Assembly: GCF_036323735.1 (NCBI RefSeq)
Contig: NC_086019.1
Span: 239,153,102-239,217,101 of the forward strand
Direction: 5' to 3'
From: Rattus norvegicus
Taxonomy: Eukaryota; Chordata; Mammalia; Rodentia; Muridae
DNA: 64,000 bases
Below are positions 1 to 11,484 of the stretch, in pieces. The notes under the pieces were generated by a model, which saw only the letters and a list, made by a program, of their open reading frames with translations, did no database searches and was not told where the DNA came from. A program made the position numbers and the translations under genes. The stretch's first letter is position 1, and each line of letters opens with the position of its first letter.

Positions 1-121
1 TACTTCCTGTCCCTTGCACATTGTAAACACTATTAAAGAGTTTCATGTTGCATTGTTTATATCTTATTCAAGATAAATGCCTGTTTATGTTCGAGACAGA
101 TGTATTTCTTTCAAATATTTT

Positions 122-307
122 TAGTTTTTTAAAGAATTACTTATGTATGTATGTATGTACATTGTAGTGGTCTTCAGTCACAGCAGAAGAGAGCATCAGA
201 TCCCATTACAGATGGTTGTGAGCCACATGTGGTTGCTGAGAATTGAACTCAGGAACCCTGGAAAAGCAGTCAGTGCTCATAATGACTTAGTCAGCTCTCC
301 AGCCCCA
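122..307 (-). mobile_element. B2 SINE
   Basis: Reverse complement of B2: CAGATGGTTGTGAGCCACATG, GAATTGAACTCAGGA and CTCTCCAGCCCC. A 15-bp duplication TCTTTCAAATATTTT flanks it at 107-121 and 308-322. Confidence 0.93.
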
Positions 308-322
308 TCTTTCAAATATTTT

Positions 323-885
323 AATCTGTGGTTGGCTGAATCTATGGATAGAGAACCTAAAAATTCAGATGTCCATGTATGTTTGCACTTGTAGAAATGA
401 CTGTCTTCACTAAACTATGTTGACATCCTCACTCTCTATCTTGACAGTTTGAAAGATATCTAAGGAAAGTGTATTCTTTATGGATTTGTAGAGGAAATTT
501 TATGTGCATTGATATTCACAATCATGTGAACACATCCCAGGCTTGCTTGTTCTACTGGGGATTATTTTCTAGCAATACTGAGAGGACATAGTCATAAAGA
601 TATGATAGCTCCCTGGTTTGCAGAGTGTTCTACGTCAATAAATAATATGTCTAGTGAGAATTAGCACTCGACAGTTTAACCAGACTATCTAAATAAGCAA
701 ATTCAATAATAATTCTATAAAATCCTATTTTTCAATTTGGTAGTAATGACTTTACTTCTTCCAACAATTAGGAAATATTAATCGGTTGGGATGCTCTATT
801 GATTTAAAGAACACTAGGGATGAATATGGGGATTACTTACCCTTGTATCTTATTACCATGGCACAGTCTAGTTTATAAATGTATT
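323..885. other. No feature recognised
   Basis: AT-rich DNA between two SINEs. I see no coding potential, repeat family or motif here. Confidence 0.6.
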
Positions 886-887
886 TC

Positions 888-1060
888 AGGGCCAGAAAGA
901 TAGCTCAGCAGGTAAAAGCAATCACTGTGCAAGCCAGAAACACAAATTCAATTCCCAGAACCCATAATGAAAAGCAAGTACTAACGTCCCAAATTTCTCC
1001 TCTGGTATATATACACATCCACACTCATACCCATACATCGTACATATGCATGCATATAAT
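888..1060 (+). mobile_element. Diverged RSINE1/B4-type SINE
   Basis: GGGCCAGAAAGATAGCTCAG followed by CAGGTAAAAGCA and an AATTCAATTCCCAGAACCC box resemble the tRNA-derived head of RSINE1/B4. The tail is CA-rich. Divergence is high. Confidence 0.7.
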
Positions 1061-1290
1061 AATCAACAATTAATAACAATGTTAATAATAATAAATTTTA
1101 TGGATTAAATTTGTTCTTTGACATTTGTGTGTGTGTGTGTGTGTGATTGCTTTCAACATAACCTCTCTATTGAAAAATATTAGTGTTAATTCTTTGAAAA
1201 TTTTACACACTACATTTTGATCACATTTACTCCCAACTTCTCTATGATCCATCCTCACCTTCGCGGGACCCTCACCCTCAGGTCTTCAAT

Positions 1291-1395
1291 TTTTTTTTCT
1301 TTTTTTTTTTTTTTTGTTTTCGGAGCTGGGGACCGAACCCAGGGCCTTGCGCTTGCTAGGCAAGCGCTCTACCACTGAGCTAAATCCCCAACCCC
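1291..1395 (-). mobile_element. ID SINE (young)
   Basis: Near-perfect reverse complement of the rat ID element: CGGAGCTGGGGACCGAACCC, GCTCTACCACTGAGCTAAAT and CCCCAACCCC, with a poly-T head. An 11-bp duplication CTTCAATTTTT flanks it at 1284-1294 and 1395-1405. ID amplification is strongest in rat. Confidence 0.95.
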
Positions 1396-1666
1396 TTCAA
1401 TTTTTAATTAAATAGCTAACCCATCAAATCAAATATGTGCTGTCTATACACATCTCGGTATGAGACTATCTGCAGAAGTTGGCCTATCAGAAGCCGTATC
1501 TCCTTTTTTCACAATTTTATTCGTGCATTTATTTAGATATTTTTGAGAATTTCACAAATACTGTTAGACATCATTTACCTTTCCAACCATCATTTGAAGT
1601 CCTCCCCATGGCCCCCGCAACTTCCTATTGAAGTCATGACTTCCTGTTTCATAATGATTTTAGTTA

Positions 1667-1667
<1 letters not shown>

Positions 1668-1716
<49 letters not shown>
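1668..1716. repeat. (CA)n microsatellite, about 24 units
   Basis: Uninterrupted CA dinucleotides. Confidence 0.97.
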
Positions 1717-1717
<1 letters not shown>

Positions 1718-3838
1718 TTACAAATCCGAGCTGCTGGGTCCCTTAGTGTTGCCCATATGTACATGTGTTCAGGGCTGACCACTTTGAACTGGATGAGCCA
1801 TTGGGGATTTGATCCCTGGAGAAGACTGACTCTACCTCATTTGCCATTACTTGCCTATAGCTCTTCATCTACGCATGCAGCCTTGTGAGATTCCCACAAT
1901 CCACATAGGCATGTCAATTCTGCTCTTGTTCAGATGCCATATTTTTGAGATTTATGTATCCATGAGATACATAAGCAATCCCATCCATCAGACGATTGAC
2001 TAGTCCTCTGAGGACCCACATTCTAAAACAAACAAACAAACACAAAACAAAACAAACTGCCTCTGTAAGAAGCTATCAACTGTACATACCTTCTCTGTCA
2101 AGGACGAGAGGCTCATGAAGCCCTTCTCACTTCATGCTAGAGCACTGGCTGGTTTGATCTTGTGCAGTGTGCGGGTCTTCTGTATGTCTTATTCAGGCAT
2201 CTACAACTGCTGTGAGTTAATAAAATCTATCATGTCACTTTTTCATTTTGATCTATCTCAACCACCTTCTCTTACAATTCTTCTTCCCCTCTTCTTGAAT
2301 GGTCCCCAAGTAATGAGTGAATGTGATATAAATGCCATAATTGTAGCTGACACCCTCTGGTTACTTATACTCTGTACTGTCACCAGATATGAGTTTCTAC
2401 ACAAACTACTGTCCAATCATAACAAAACAGAACTTTTCTGACTTGTTCTGTGACCGGCACTAATCAACGAGTGGAAAGAGATGAATTTAGAGGGAAGCTT
2501 GATACTATGTCAGAATAGTAGTGTCAGATTCAACCCTCAGGCTTATGAGTTCCCTAATCATGGGTTCTTTTGGCCAGGTGTGTAGTACAAAGCATGAGTT
2601 TCATTCTGTGGGGAGGCCTTAACTCCATTCAGAAAGCAGCTGGTTACACCTATAACATTTGTCCCACTACTGTACCATGTCTTACCATTCCAGACACCAA
2701 TGGATCCAGTTCAAGGATTCCAAGCTAAAGTAAGACTGTGGATGACTTTCCCTCAGTAGGCTGCATAGCGCCTTCCAGTAGTGTGAAAGCATTTCAACTG
2801 GGAGGAGGCTTCCTAGTTAGTATTGCCTTGATTTCTGTATGTTCTGTATACAGTCTATATGATGTTGATGGCAAAAAAAATATATCCATTTCTGGTGGGC
2901 AACGAAGAGCAATGTCAAAAGCCTGTATTATTTGTGAAGTCTATGGGTTACCTCTGGCCAAGAACTCAAGGCAAGGTATCCCACCTAGCACTAAACTTTG
3001 GAGCCTGTGGCTTTTGAGAGAGCAGCATCCTCTTCATCCTCTGTGTAAGGTAACTCCAATTTGAGGACCTTATATGACTATATGGATGTGTGAAGGTTAT
3101 AAAATGGATTCCTATATGGCCTTTTCAAACATCTCTAATGTTAACTATCCTTCTGCCAACCTCCTCATTGTCCCTACCCCTTTATGTCTCTCTCACCCTT
3201 GTTCCAATAATCTTTTTGTCACATTCAAGGCACTTTGTTTTGTTTGTGAGCCACTGAGTTTGCCCACTGGGCAGTTGTGATGATGATGATGAGTTTGGAA
3301 ATAACCATTGGAACCTAGTAGGTTCAGAAATAAGGGCACAACTGAAAACAATGGTTCTCACTCTCCCAGAATCCATCAGTTAAGATATAAGGAATAATCT
3401 TCTTTCTATGAGCTTCTTCCCCATCCATTACTGGTTACTGGCAAAGCTTGTCTTATGAAGGCCCAGTGCAAGTAACTATAGCTGCCGTGACTAGAGAATA
3501 GCATTTTGCTGTTCTCTTCCCTATCTTCTGGCTTCTATATTCATCCCATTCCTTCTTCCAGAATGATCCCCTGAGGCACAGATGGATCACTAGAAGCTCT
3601 TGCTGAGGCATGAGCCTGCAACCTATCATTCTCAAAATCTTGGACAGTCATGAGTCTCTTCATTCACTGCTATTCACGGAAAAGAGAAGCTTCTCTCCTT
3701 AGAACCAAGAATAGAATTTGTCTATTTGTATAAACATACATGTGCAGAACGCAGTATGGTGGTATGCCTATTTATCTAAAGATCGGAAGTATGTTGGACT
3801 CTAGGATCTATGACCTCCCTAGACATGGTAGCGTTGTT
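1717..3838. other. No gene or element recognised
   Basis: Apart from a short AAAC-rich patch at 2028-2055, this 2.1-kb stretch shows no repeat family or splice-flanked conserved coding block. Open frames up to 108 codons carry no recognisable motif. Confidence 0.55.
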
Positions 3839-3839
3839 T

Positions 3840-3905
3840 TCCTATTTTATTTTATTTTATTTTATTTTATCTTATCTTATCTTATCTTATCTTATCTTAT
3901 TAGAT
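3840..3905. repeat. Pentanucleotide microsatellite (TTTTA)n-(CTTAT)n
   Basis: Several TTTTA units switch to six CTTAT units. It abuts the tail end of a reversed L1, so it probably grew from the L1 poly(A) tail. Confidence 0.95.
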
Positions 3906-4490
3906 TTTTCTTTACTTGCATTTCAAATGTTATCCCCTTTCCAGGTTTCCCCTCCAGAAATCCCCTATCCCATCCCCTTACCCCCGGCTTCTATGAGATT
4001 GCTCCCCACCCACCCACTCCCTCCTGCCTCCCCACCCTGACATTCCCCTACACTGTGGGGATCCAGCCTTGGCAGAACCAAGGGCCTCTCCTCCCATTGA
4101 TGCCTGACAAGACCATCCTCTGCTACATATGTAGCTGGAGCCATGGGTCTGCCCATATGTACCTTTTGGTTGGTGGTTTGGTCCCTGGGGGCTCTGGGGT
4201 GTCTGGTTGGTTGATATTGTCCTTCCTATGGGGTTGCAAACCCCTTCAACTCCTCAATCATTTCTCTAACTCCTCCACTGGGGACCCTGTTCTCAGTCCA
4301 ATGGTTGGCTTCAAGTATCGGCTCCTGTATTGGTCAGGCTCTGGCAGAGCCTCTCAGGAGACAGCTATATCAGGCTCCTGTCAGTATGCTTCTTGGCATC
4401 CACAATAGTGTCTGGGTTTGGTGGCTGCATATGGGATGCGACAGTCTCTGGATGTCCTTTCTGTCAGTCTCTGCTCCAAGTTTACAACAC
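3906..4490 (-). mobile_element. Old L1 (Lx-type) 3' UTR, reverse orientation
   Basis: CATTTCAAATGTTATCCCC, a pyrimidine-rich block and GAACCCTGTTCTCAGTCCAATGG-like text are the complement of rodent L1 3' UTRs. The tail on its left has become a pentanucleotide microsatellite. The 222-codon frame over this area is not a gene. Confidence 0.88.
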
Positions 4491-4734
4491 CAAGCACGAA
4501 TTCCCTCTAATAGGGCAGGGCCCACAATGCATTCTGGGAGTGCTTGGTCAGCCCCATAACAGTCATGTCTCTATTGTGTATGTGAGCATAGTTTTGATAG
4601 GTTGATATACTAGTTCATTTGGTAGATAGCTGAGTAAGACCAATGATATATTATCTCCCCTTGTAGTCTAAGTAGCAGTTTCTGGCACCTTTAAGATTCA
4701 GCAGAATAGAAGTATCTAGTTCAATTCCAGCTTA

Positions 4735-4804
4735 ATATACATACATACATACATACATGCATACATACATACACATACACAAACACACACACACACACAC
4801 ATAT
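4735..4804. repeat. (TACA)n / (CA)n compound microsatellite
   Basis: TACA tetramers with a TGCA interruption are followed by CA dimers. Confidence 0.95.
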
Positions 4805-5759
4805 TACAATCAAGGTATGTATTGTCATCAGGAATGAAGGAGTCATATCATCTAGGTCTGGTGGGCAACCAAGATTAAAGATAGGAACTTGAACTGTTTG
4901 AGGAGACTTCTAGTGGCTTACTAACCAGCAATTCCTGAAAAAGTATCCCACATGGGATGGTGCATCCTACTGCTTCTGCAACTAGCAATAACAAGTAAAT
5001 GTTTTAAAAATACTTCATACCTAAGAATTTAAATAAGTTAATATCAAACTTCTTCATGCTCATTTTAGTATGCTCTGGTTTAAAGTAAATGAATTATGAT
5101 TCATCATTCCATGGGTTCAAGATGGCTAAAGAAGATTTTCTCTGTCTGTGTAGAGTGCTAATGATTCAGGGGTCTTCAGCTATTCTAGCAGATGTCAACT
5201 GACTTATCAATCAGTCAGAGGCTAACAACACAGTTAGGATACATCAAGGTGAATGAAAAGTCAGTTCCAAAGAGGCTCTAGAAGAAAGCAGCCCTAAAAC
5301 AAACTGAACCATTCCGTTACTGTAGAAGAATGCAGTGAGAGAAATGGAGGTATAGACAATCATAAAATCTCCTAATAGACTGTTGGGAGAGTGTGAAGCA
5401 TCACAGACAGACGCAATTGCTTTCTGTTTGTAGCAGTGTTAATAATCTTCCCTTTGGCTGTTTTACTGGGCTTCTGCATAGCACTCACCTACTCCGCTGG
5501 GGCTATTAGCATGAAGCACACAGGCTTATTAGATGTACTCAAACCCTATTGCTTCTGATTATTTGTTCTGGAAGTCAGGAATCTAAATCTGATACCATGG
5601 GGGAATGAACAATGTTGGCAGAAGAATCGTCTAATTCTCTTTCTCGGAGCCACATAACAGCACCCACACACACACTCCTGGTAGGATGCACACATTTACT
5701 CCTAACCAATTAGGACTTACAAGCTGTAATTATGAGAATAGCAGTATTATTAACAAGTT
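4805..5759. other. No feature recognised
   Basis: Unique-looking AT-rich DNA without coding signal. Confidence 0.55.
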
Positions 5760-5950
5760 AACTTTAACATTCTCCCATGGCTCTCCCACATGCTAGGCAC
5801 TTTGGTGAGCCGATTTAAGCCTTCTGCAAAATAGATACGATTACTATATCATTTCTCCAATCAAGAAATTAAAGCTTAGGAACATAAAGCAACCAGAACA
5901 AGCCATGCCACATGCCTCAGCTTGCAAACTAAGAGCAGATGGGTGATTCT
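5760..5950 (+). mobile_element. MIR relic
   Basis: CATGCTAGGCACTTTGG, the CAAGAAATTAAAGCTTAGG core and a following GCAGATGGGTGATTC resemble an ancient tRNA-derived MIR. Strongly diverged. Confidence 0.6.
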
Positions 5951-7212
5951 AAAAGGTATTGCAGCTTAGGAAACTGATATCTCTTTACAGAGAAAAACTA
6001 ACTGAATATCCCAAGAATGGAGAATGTCTTTCTAAAACAGTAATCAAAATTCAAAACTCTAGCCTTCTAGCGGGCCATTGCTTTGTATTACTACCCACTG
6101 CACACATCTGTAATTCAGCCTGGTTCTCTGCAAATTCTAGGAGGCAGAGGAATAGGTCCTCCAATGTCAATAAGGACCTATCTCTTCATTAAGTCTCATC
6201 TTCCTCTCTATGATCACATTCATAGACAGAGATTCAGTTAAAGGAAACTCAAATGTGACTTATGGACCTAGAGGTTCAACTTACAGAAGAAATCCATGTG
6301 TGCAAAGGTATAGTTAACACAGTGGTAGGGCCAGCCATAGAGCTATCACTGAACACATGAAGCAATTGCTATAAAGGACTTGGCTGCCTCACATCCAAAT
6401 TCTTGTAATATCTGGAAGATAACAAATTATCTCCTAGGATACACATCCTTAACCCAGTAGGAAAACTAACTAGCTCTGTGTGTATACAGGGAGTCCTAGA
6501 TAAGACCACGTTCATTTGGGACTTTAAATGAAGATTTAAATGGTCCTAAATATGACTTCACCAGCCTGAATAGATTATGATTTATTTAGCATTAGAGTGA
6601 ATGTTTTTCATATGTTTTCTTGAAAAGTAAATTAGTTGGAAGGTAGACTGTGCGTTCTAGCACTCAAAGCCTAGATAAGACCAAGTATTACATAGCTAGG
6701 TAGGAATGGTAAGTAAGTAAGGGGGAGTTGAATAGTGAAGGAGAGAAGGCATGGAGGGGAGACTAAAATGATGGACTTGAAGTAGGTGTCTGTGTGAAAA
6801 GTTAAACTTATTAAACAATTCTGACTTCTTATTAGTCAAGGGAGCATCATATAGACTGGACACTGACCCCAGCGTGTCCCTCACTCCCTCGCTGTGTAAG
6901 AAACACTGTTGCATGTGCAGTGATAGGAACTGGAATCACCCTGAGAATGTTATTATATGATCCTTTAAGAAAAAAAAGACAAAACAAAATACCTGAGTGG
7001 GAATCCCTAAAATGCGGCTGGCAAGAGCTCTTGTGGGCTGGACTGATTACATGAATTGGATGTCCACATCCTGATAATCATCCTGACTTCACGCACATAT
7101 GTACACCTAATACCTAGACACACACTAACACACAGAGATGTACAGAGAGACACATCTGTACACATGCATGCACACAGACACTAAATATATAAATTAAATT
7201 CAAAAGGCTATA
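5951..7212. other. No clear feature; weak SINE-like patch at the right
   Basis: 5951-7000 has nothing recognisable. 7010-7180 shows GGCTGGCAAGAGCTC and a CACA-rich tail, which may be a decayed B4/RSINE1, but the match is poor. Confidence 0.45.
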
Positions 7213-7432
7213 ATGAGGCTAGAGAACTGGCTCAGGAAAGAACACTGGCTGTTCCTCCTGATGACCGATTCAACTTCCAGCACCCACACAGCAGCTCACA
7301 ATCACCTGTAACATTGGTCTAGTAAATCCAAAACCTCTCTCTTCTGGCCTGTGTGGACACCAGGCACTCACATAGTGTGCAAATATATATGCTTGAAAAA
7401 TACTCATAAATATAAAATTTAAATTAAAAACA
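7213..7432 (+). mobile_element. B2/B3-type SINE
   Basis: GAGGCTAGAGAACTGGCTCAG, AACTTCCAGCACCCACACAG, CAGCTCACAATCACCTGTAA and an A-rich tail match the B2/B3 layout. Confidence 0.85.
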
Positions 7433-7624
7433 ACCTGTAATGTCTACAAACTCATTTTCATTTACCTTTCAGAGATAACACATAAAATTAAATATGTTCC
7501 ATAATAACAATACTCTTTATTATCTCAGAATTTCAAAGAATGAGATAAAGCCCGATAATATCTGGTACTGACATAGCAGAAAGAAATATTATGTTAAAAC
7601 AAAATATTCTAGTCTGAGAATGCC

Positions 7625-7700
7625 AAGATTCGTAGCCTAGCTCGACCAACTGACTTTGGGTCAATTACTTAACTTCTACTAAAATCAAGATAATTTTTCA
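7625..7700 (-). mobile_element. Possible MIR fragment
   Basis: CTGACTTTGGGTCAATTACT followed by TAACTTCTACT resembles the reverse MIR core. Short and diverged. Confidence 0.4.
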
Positions 7701-7785
7701 AAGGAGAACAGAATTTCTATGTGACCTGCTTCAGACAACACCAAGCAAGGGTCAGCCAACCTTAGATTGTACAACCATGATTCTT

Positions 7786-7891
7786 CTTTGGTTCTTTTTT
7801 TTTTTTTTTTTTTTTTCGGAGCTGGGGACCGAACCCAGGGCCTTGTGCTTCCTAGGTAAGCGCTCTACCACTGAGCTAAATCCCCAGCCCC
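7786..7891 (-). mobile_element. ID SINE (young)
   Basis: Poly-T, then CGGAGCTGGGGACCGAACCC and GCTCTACCACTGAGCTAAAT. It is flanked by a perfect 15-bp duplication ACAACCATGATTCTT at 7771-7785 and 7892-7906. The CTTTGGTTC between the duplication and the poly-T would be the unique 3' tail of the source RNA. Confidence 0.96.
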
Positions 7892-8139
7892 ACAACCATG
7901 ATTCTTATCACATTTCTATGCTGAGAACAAAATGCTTTAGAAGAAGAAAATGATTAGGAGAGAGATGGACCATGAGCTGAAACATTGAGAGTGGTTTTTA
8001 GGATGCAAAGAGACTGAGAAATTAACAGAATTCTCACCCCCAGTTTGAAAATGTGAGCTTGGCACCCCCTCGCCCGCAGCTCTGTGGCAGTTTTCCCAAG
8101 GGATAGATATTCTCTATCACTGACAGGACCTTCTGTGTT

Positions 8140-8228
8140 TTGGGTTGTTTTTTGTTTGTTTGCTCTGTTTTGTTTTGTTTGGTTTTTTGGTTTTCTTGTG
8201 GGTTTTTTTTCTTGTTTGTTTGTTTGTT

Positions 8229-8266
<38 letters not shown>

Positions 8267-8267
8267 G
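8140..8267. repeat. G/T-rich low-complexity tract with (GTT)n
   Basis: TTTG/TTTTG mixtures lead into about 13 GTT units at 8228-8267. Predicted poly-Q or poly-V frames over it are artefacts of the repeat. Confidence 0.93.
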
Positions 8268-10118
8268 GTCTAAAATGACTTGAAGGATCTTGGGCAATCA
8301 TTAAAGCAAGCGAAGTGGAAGGCTGAATCTTTACACTACGGTACAAATCTCTCAGGCTTTGTTATTGACATAGTTACAGCCAGAGAAACCCAAACCACTC
8401 AGCACTCAAGGCCGCTTCGAAAACTCCAGGTGACTGTTTAAAGAGATGACTGCTAGTCACCCAATGTTAGTGTGTCAAAAATGCAAGCATTCAGTACATT
8501 ATCCAGCCTCAAATCCCCTGCACAAGTGTAGAAACTTCACGATGAGTATATCCCAGAGGAGAAAATTAAATATAGAGGATAGGGTAGGGAGAGGGCTAAG
8601 TGAATCAGCAAGACTGCATCGAAAGAATTCCAGACCTGTATCCACTAAGGGACACCAAGAAAATGCTTCCTTCTATGTGGGACAGGGAGGTGCCCTTCTG
8701 TTACCAAGAATTCTAGCAGTTTGGGTTTTTTGCAACAGTCCTCAGCACCGTCCTAAGCAATCTGCACTCCATTTCTAGCTCCACATCAGTTAGCAGCTGA
8801 CCATTCTCGTGACCAAGAATCTGTGGCGGATCCTCCCGTCTCAAGTGATATGTTGATGCCAACTTCCCTGTTGGGTCTGGATGCTGGACTCACCCATGAA
8901 GAAGTTGGAGCTATTACAACTTACACACTGAGAACTGACTTAATCACGTGTGCCAGCGCTTCCTCATAGAAGCCTGTCTTTTTCTAAATGCAGTGTTGAA
9001 TCAAGGATGGTGCTGTCTCTAAAATCAAAGAAGTTGGAGAACCATCTCACACAAACTGAGATTAAAGGATCATCCTTTTTCCCCCCAAAGTTTCTTAGTT
9101 TCCAAAAAAATAAAATAAAATAAAATAAAATAAAATAATCTGTATCCCTATTAACTGTAGTAAGCTGGTGGTTTCCTAAAGGCAGAAAAGTTATTCTATT
9201 CTTTTTTAAGTTACAACTTTGCTCATTCATAGAATGAAAGAATTATCTCGCTAGAAAGATGAAGGAGAAAAGTCAAGAAAGCTTCGAGTACCTTTGGTTA
9301 AACTCCGTGCTGGGTAGACATACTCTCCGGCCTGCTGACTTGCTACTGTGCCTCTGTGGAGGAGACATCCCTAACCCAAACTCAGAATGAAGAACCAGCT
9401 TAATTAACCTGACCCAGGCTTGCGTAGTGTTAAGTGGCAAAACTGCAGCCTTCAAGCATCAGTCAAGGAGGATGACATCATAAGCATGAATAATAATCAA
9501 TATTGGATGAGAGGCTCTGGGTTTTAATATCATACAGCACAATTGTAAAATTATGTAAAGCAGAGCATATTGTGTCTGGAATAATTTGAAAAATTAGTAA
9601 TTGTAAAAATTGATGATTATTCAGCTGTGGAAATGCTGAATTAGGATATTTGCAGTAAAATGGATAAGGAAGGGAACATAAAGAGAAACGCTTATTCTTA
9701 TTTATATGTGAATCGCAGCCTGTAACGTGGACATACATAGAAGCAGACAGGTGGGTATAATAGCATTTAAAAAGGAGGCCACGGAAGGGTGAGAGTAGAG
9801 GGTAAGGAAGGACAGATTGCAGGCACAAGGACACACATGTCACGAAAGAAGACATAAAGGCAATTGTTCCTACAGCTTCCACTGTCAGAGTTGTTTTCTT
9901 TTATGGATGGCGGATAAACATATAAAGATATAATTGATGGGGACGTGTGAAGCACGAAATGCAGCTCTGTGCCATCGGAAGAGCCATTCTAACTGAACGG
10001 AAGTTTATTGAGATGTAGAGCTTGGAAATAGGCAAGTGTTAATCTGAATTGCTATGGGACGTTTTCACTCATGAGTTCATTATAATAAATGACGTCAGTA
10101 AATGAAAACAATAATAAG
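8268..10118. other. No gene recognised; short (TAAAA)n at 9105-9137
   Basis: The only structured element is the pentamer run. Open frames up to 134 codons lack recognisable motifs. Confidence 0.5.
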
Positions 10119-10215
10119 GTATGGGCATTAACTATGCATGTAATTCCAGCATAGGGAGACTGAGGCAGAGAAATTACAGGTTGAACGACTAGATTCCATC
10201 TCAGAGCAATACTGA
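10119..10215 (+). mobile_element. Diverged B1-like SINE
   Basis: TATGCATGTAATTCCAGCAT, then GACTGAGGCAGAGAAATTAC and a TCCATCTCAGAGC end match the left half and terminus of B1/PB1. Internal parts are lost. Confidence 0.75.
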
Positions 10216-11431
10216 ATTAACAAATAAAGCTTTTTGAATTGTCATCTCTGTAACAAGCCACATGACTTGACCCATACAATTAACTGCAGGATAAACTTAA
10301 AGGAAATAGAAAGATCCTTATGCTTTTTGAACCTAAAATTCTCTTAGGTCCAATTATTCACCCCAACTTCCTTACAAAAGACATGCAGTTTTCATCTGTT
10401 AACATTTTCTGAACTCATTTCTTGGACTAAAATTTTTTAAAAAGCCACCATTCCTTTTTTAATTTTTAATGTTGAAAGAACAGCAGTCATGTTTGAATGT
10501 CTTCATTTCATTGTTTCTTATCTTCCCGTCGTGCTGTCTAAGAGATTTTTGTTTCTAGGCTAGTCATAAAAGAAAGGAGAAATAAACAGCACTGGCCACC
10601 AGGGCTTCATTTGCCCTTGTGTATAGACATCCACAGTCACCATCGCAAGTCTTTGAGCATATACCTACTCACAACACCTTATGGAGTGGGTATGACCTTG
10701 TTTTAGCCATACCCTGTGAGAAAGGACAACATCCAGTAAGAATACGTGTACATGGACGTCAAGAATAGTTAGGACCTAGGCTCCCTGAACCCCCCTATCC
10801 AGGATATTGTGCTACGTAGATTGTTAAAAGCCTCTAAGGTAGGACTCCGCAGAATTACTTGGCTATTTTCTGTCCTTTCAAACTCACGTGAAAGTTTCTT
10901 GACTTGACCTAATCATTCTCTCTTCATAGCTGTTTCCTTCCCTCTAAACACCACTACAAATTATCATTTTTGTACAGCTAATATTAATATCTTTTTAAGG
11001 TATTAATAAAAATACTTCTTGGCTGGACTTCATTAAGACTAAGTTCAACCCAAATCAACTGAGCCAGATCTAGTAATGATACAGGAGAATGAGATCCTTT
11101 TAAGAAACAATTATCCATTGAAGGTCATGAGTATGTCAACAGCAAATTATTTAAGAAAATGCGGGCTCGTTTTCTCTTCTGTCATCTAGTTTCTTCCTTC
11201 CTTCATAGTCTTTTCTTCTTTTCAATACATTTTTATGTGTCTACCCTATTTGACAGTATGTATTCAATTGTTCTCTCTTACTTTGTTTGAACACATATGG
11301 TGTTTATATTAGAGCTCCAGTGAGCTATCATTAACTCTATCGCATAGTGCTGTTACCAAGGGTCCACTTATATCATGTCCTGGTCTTCACTAGGGATGAA
11401 TTGAATCACAAACTCACACATAGAGAACACA

Positions 11432-11484
<53 letters not shown>

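Noticed and set aside
2738..3064. 108-codon frame in the upstream region
   Set aside because: No motif, no splice-site-flanked conservation and no repeat-family match. Length is within chance for this much DNA.
3740..4408. 222-codon + strand frame
   Set aside because: It runs antisense through an old L1 3' UTR and a pentamer microsatellite.
7954..8346. Gln- or Thr-rich frames that look like a poly-Q protein
   Set aside because: Translation of the GTT/AAC microsatellite. No flanking coding signal or splice context.
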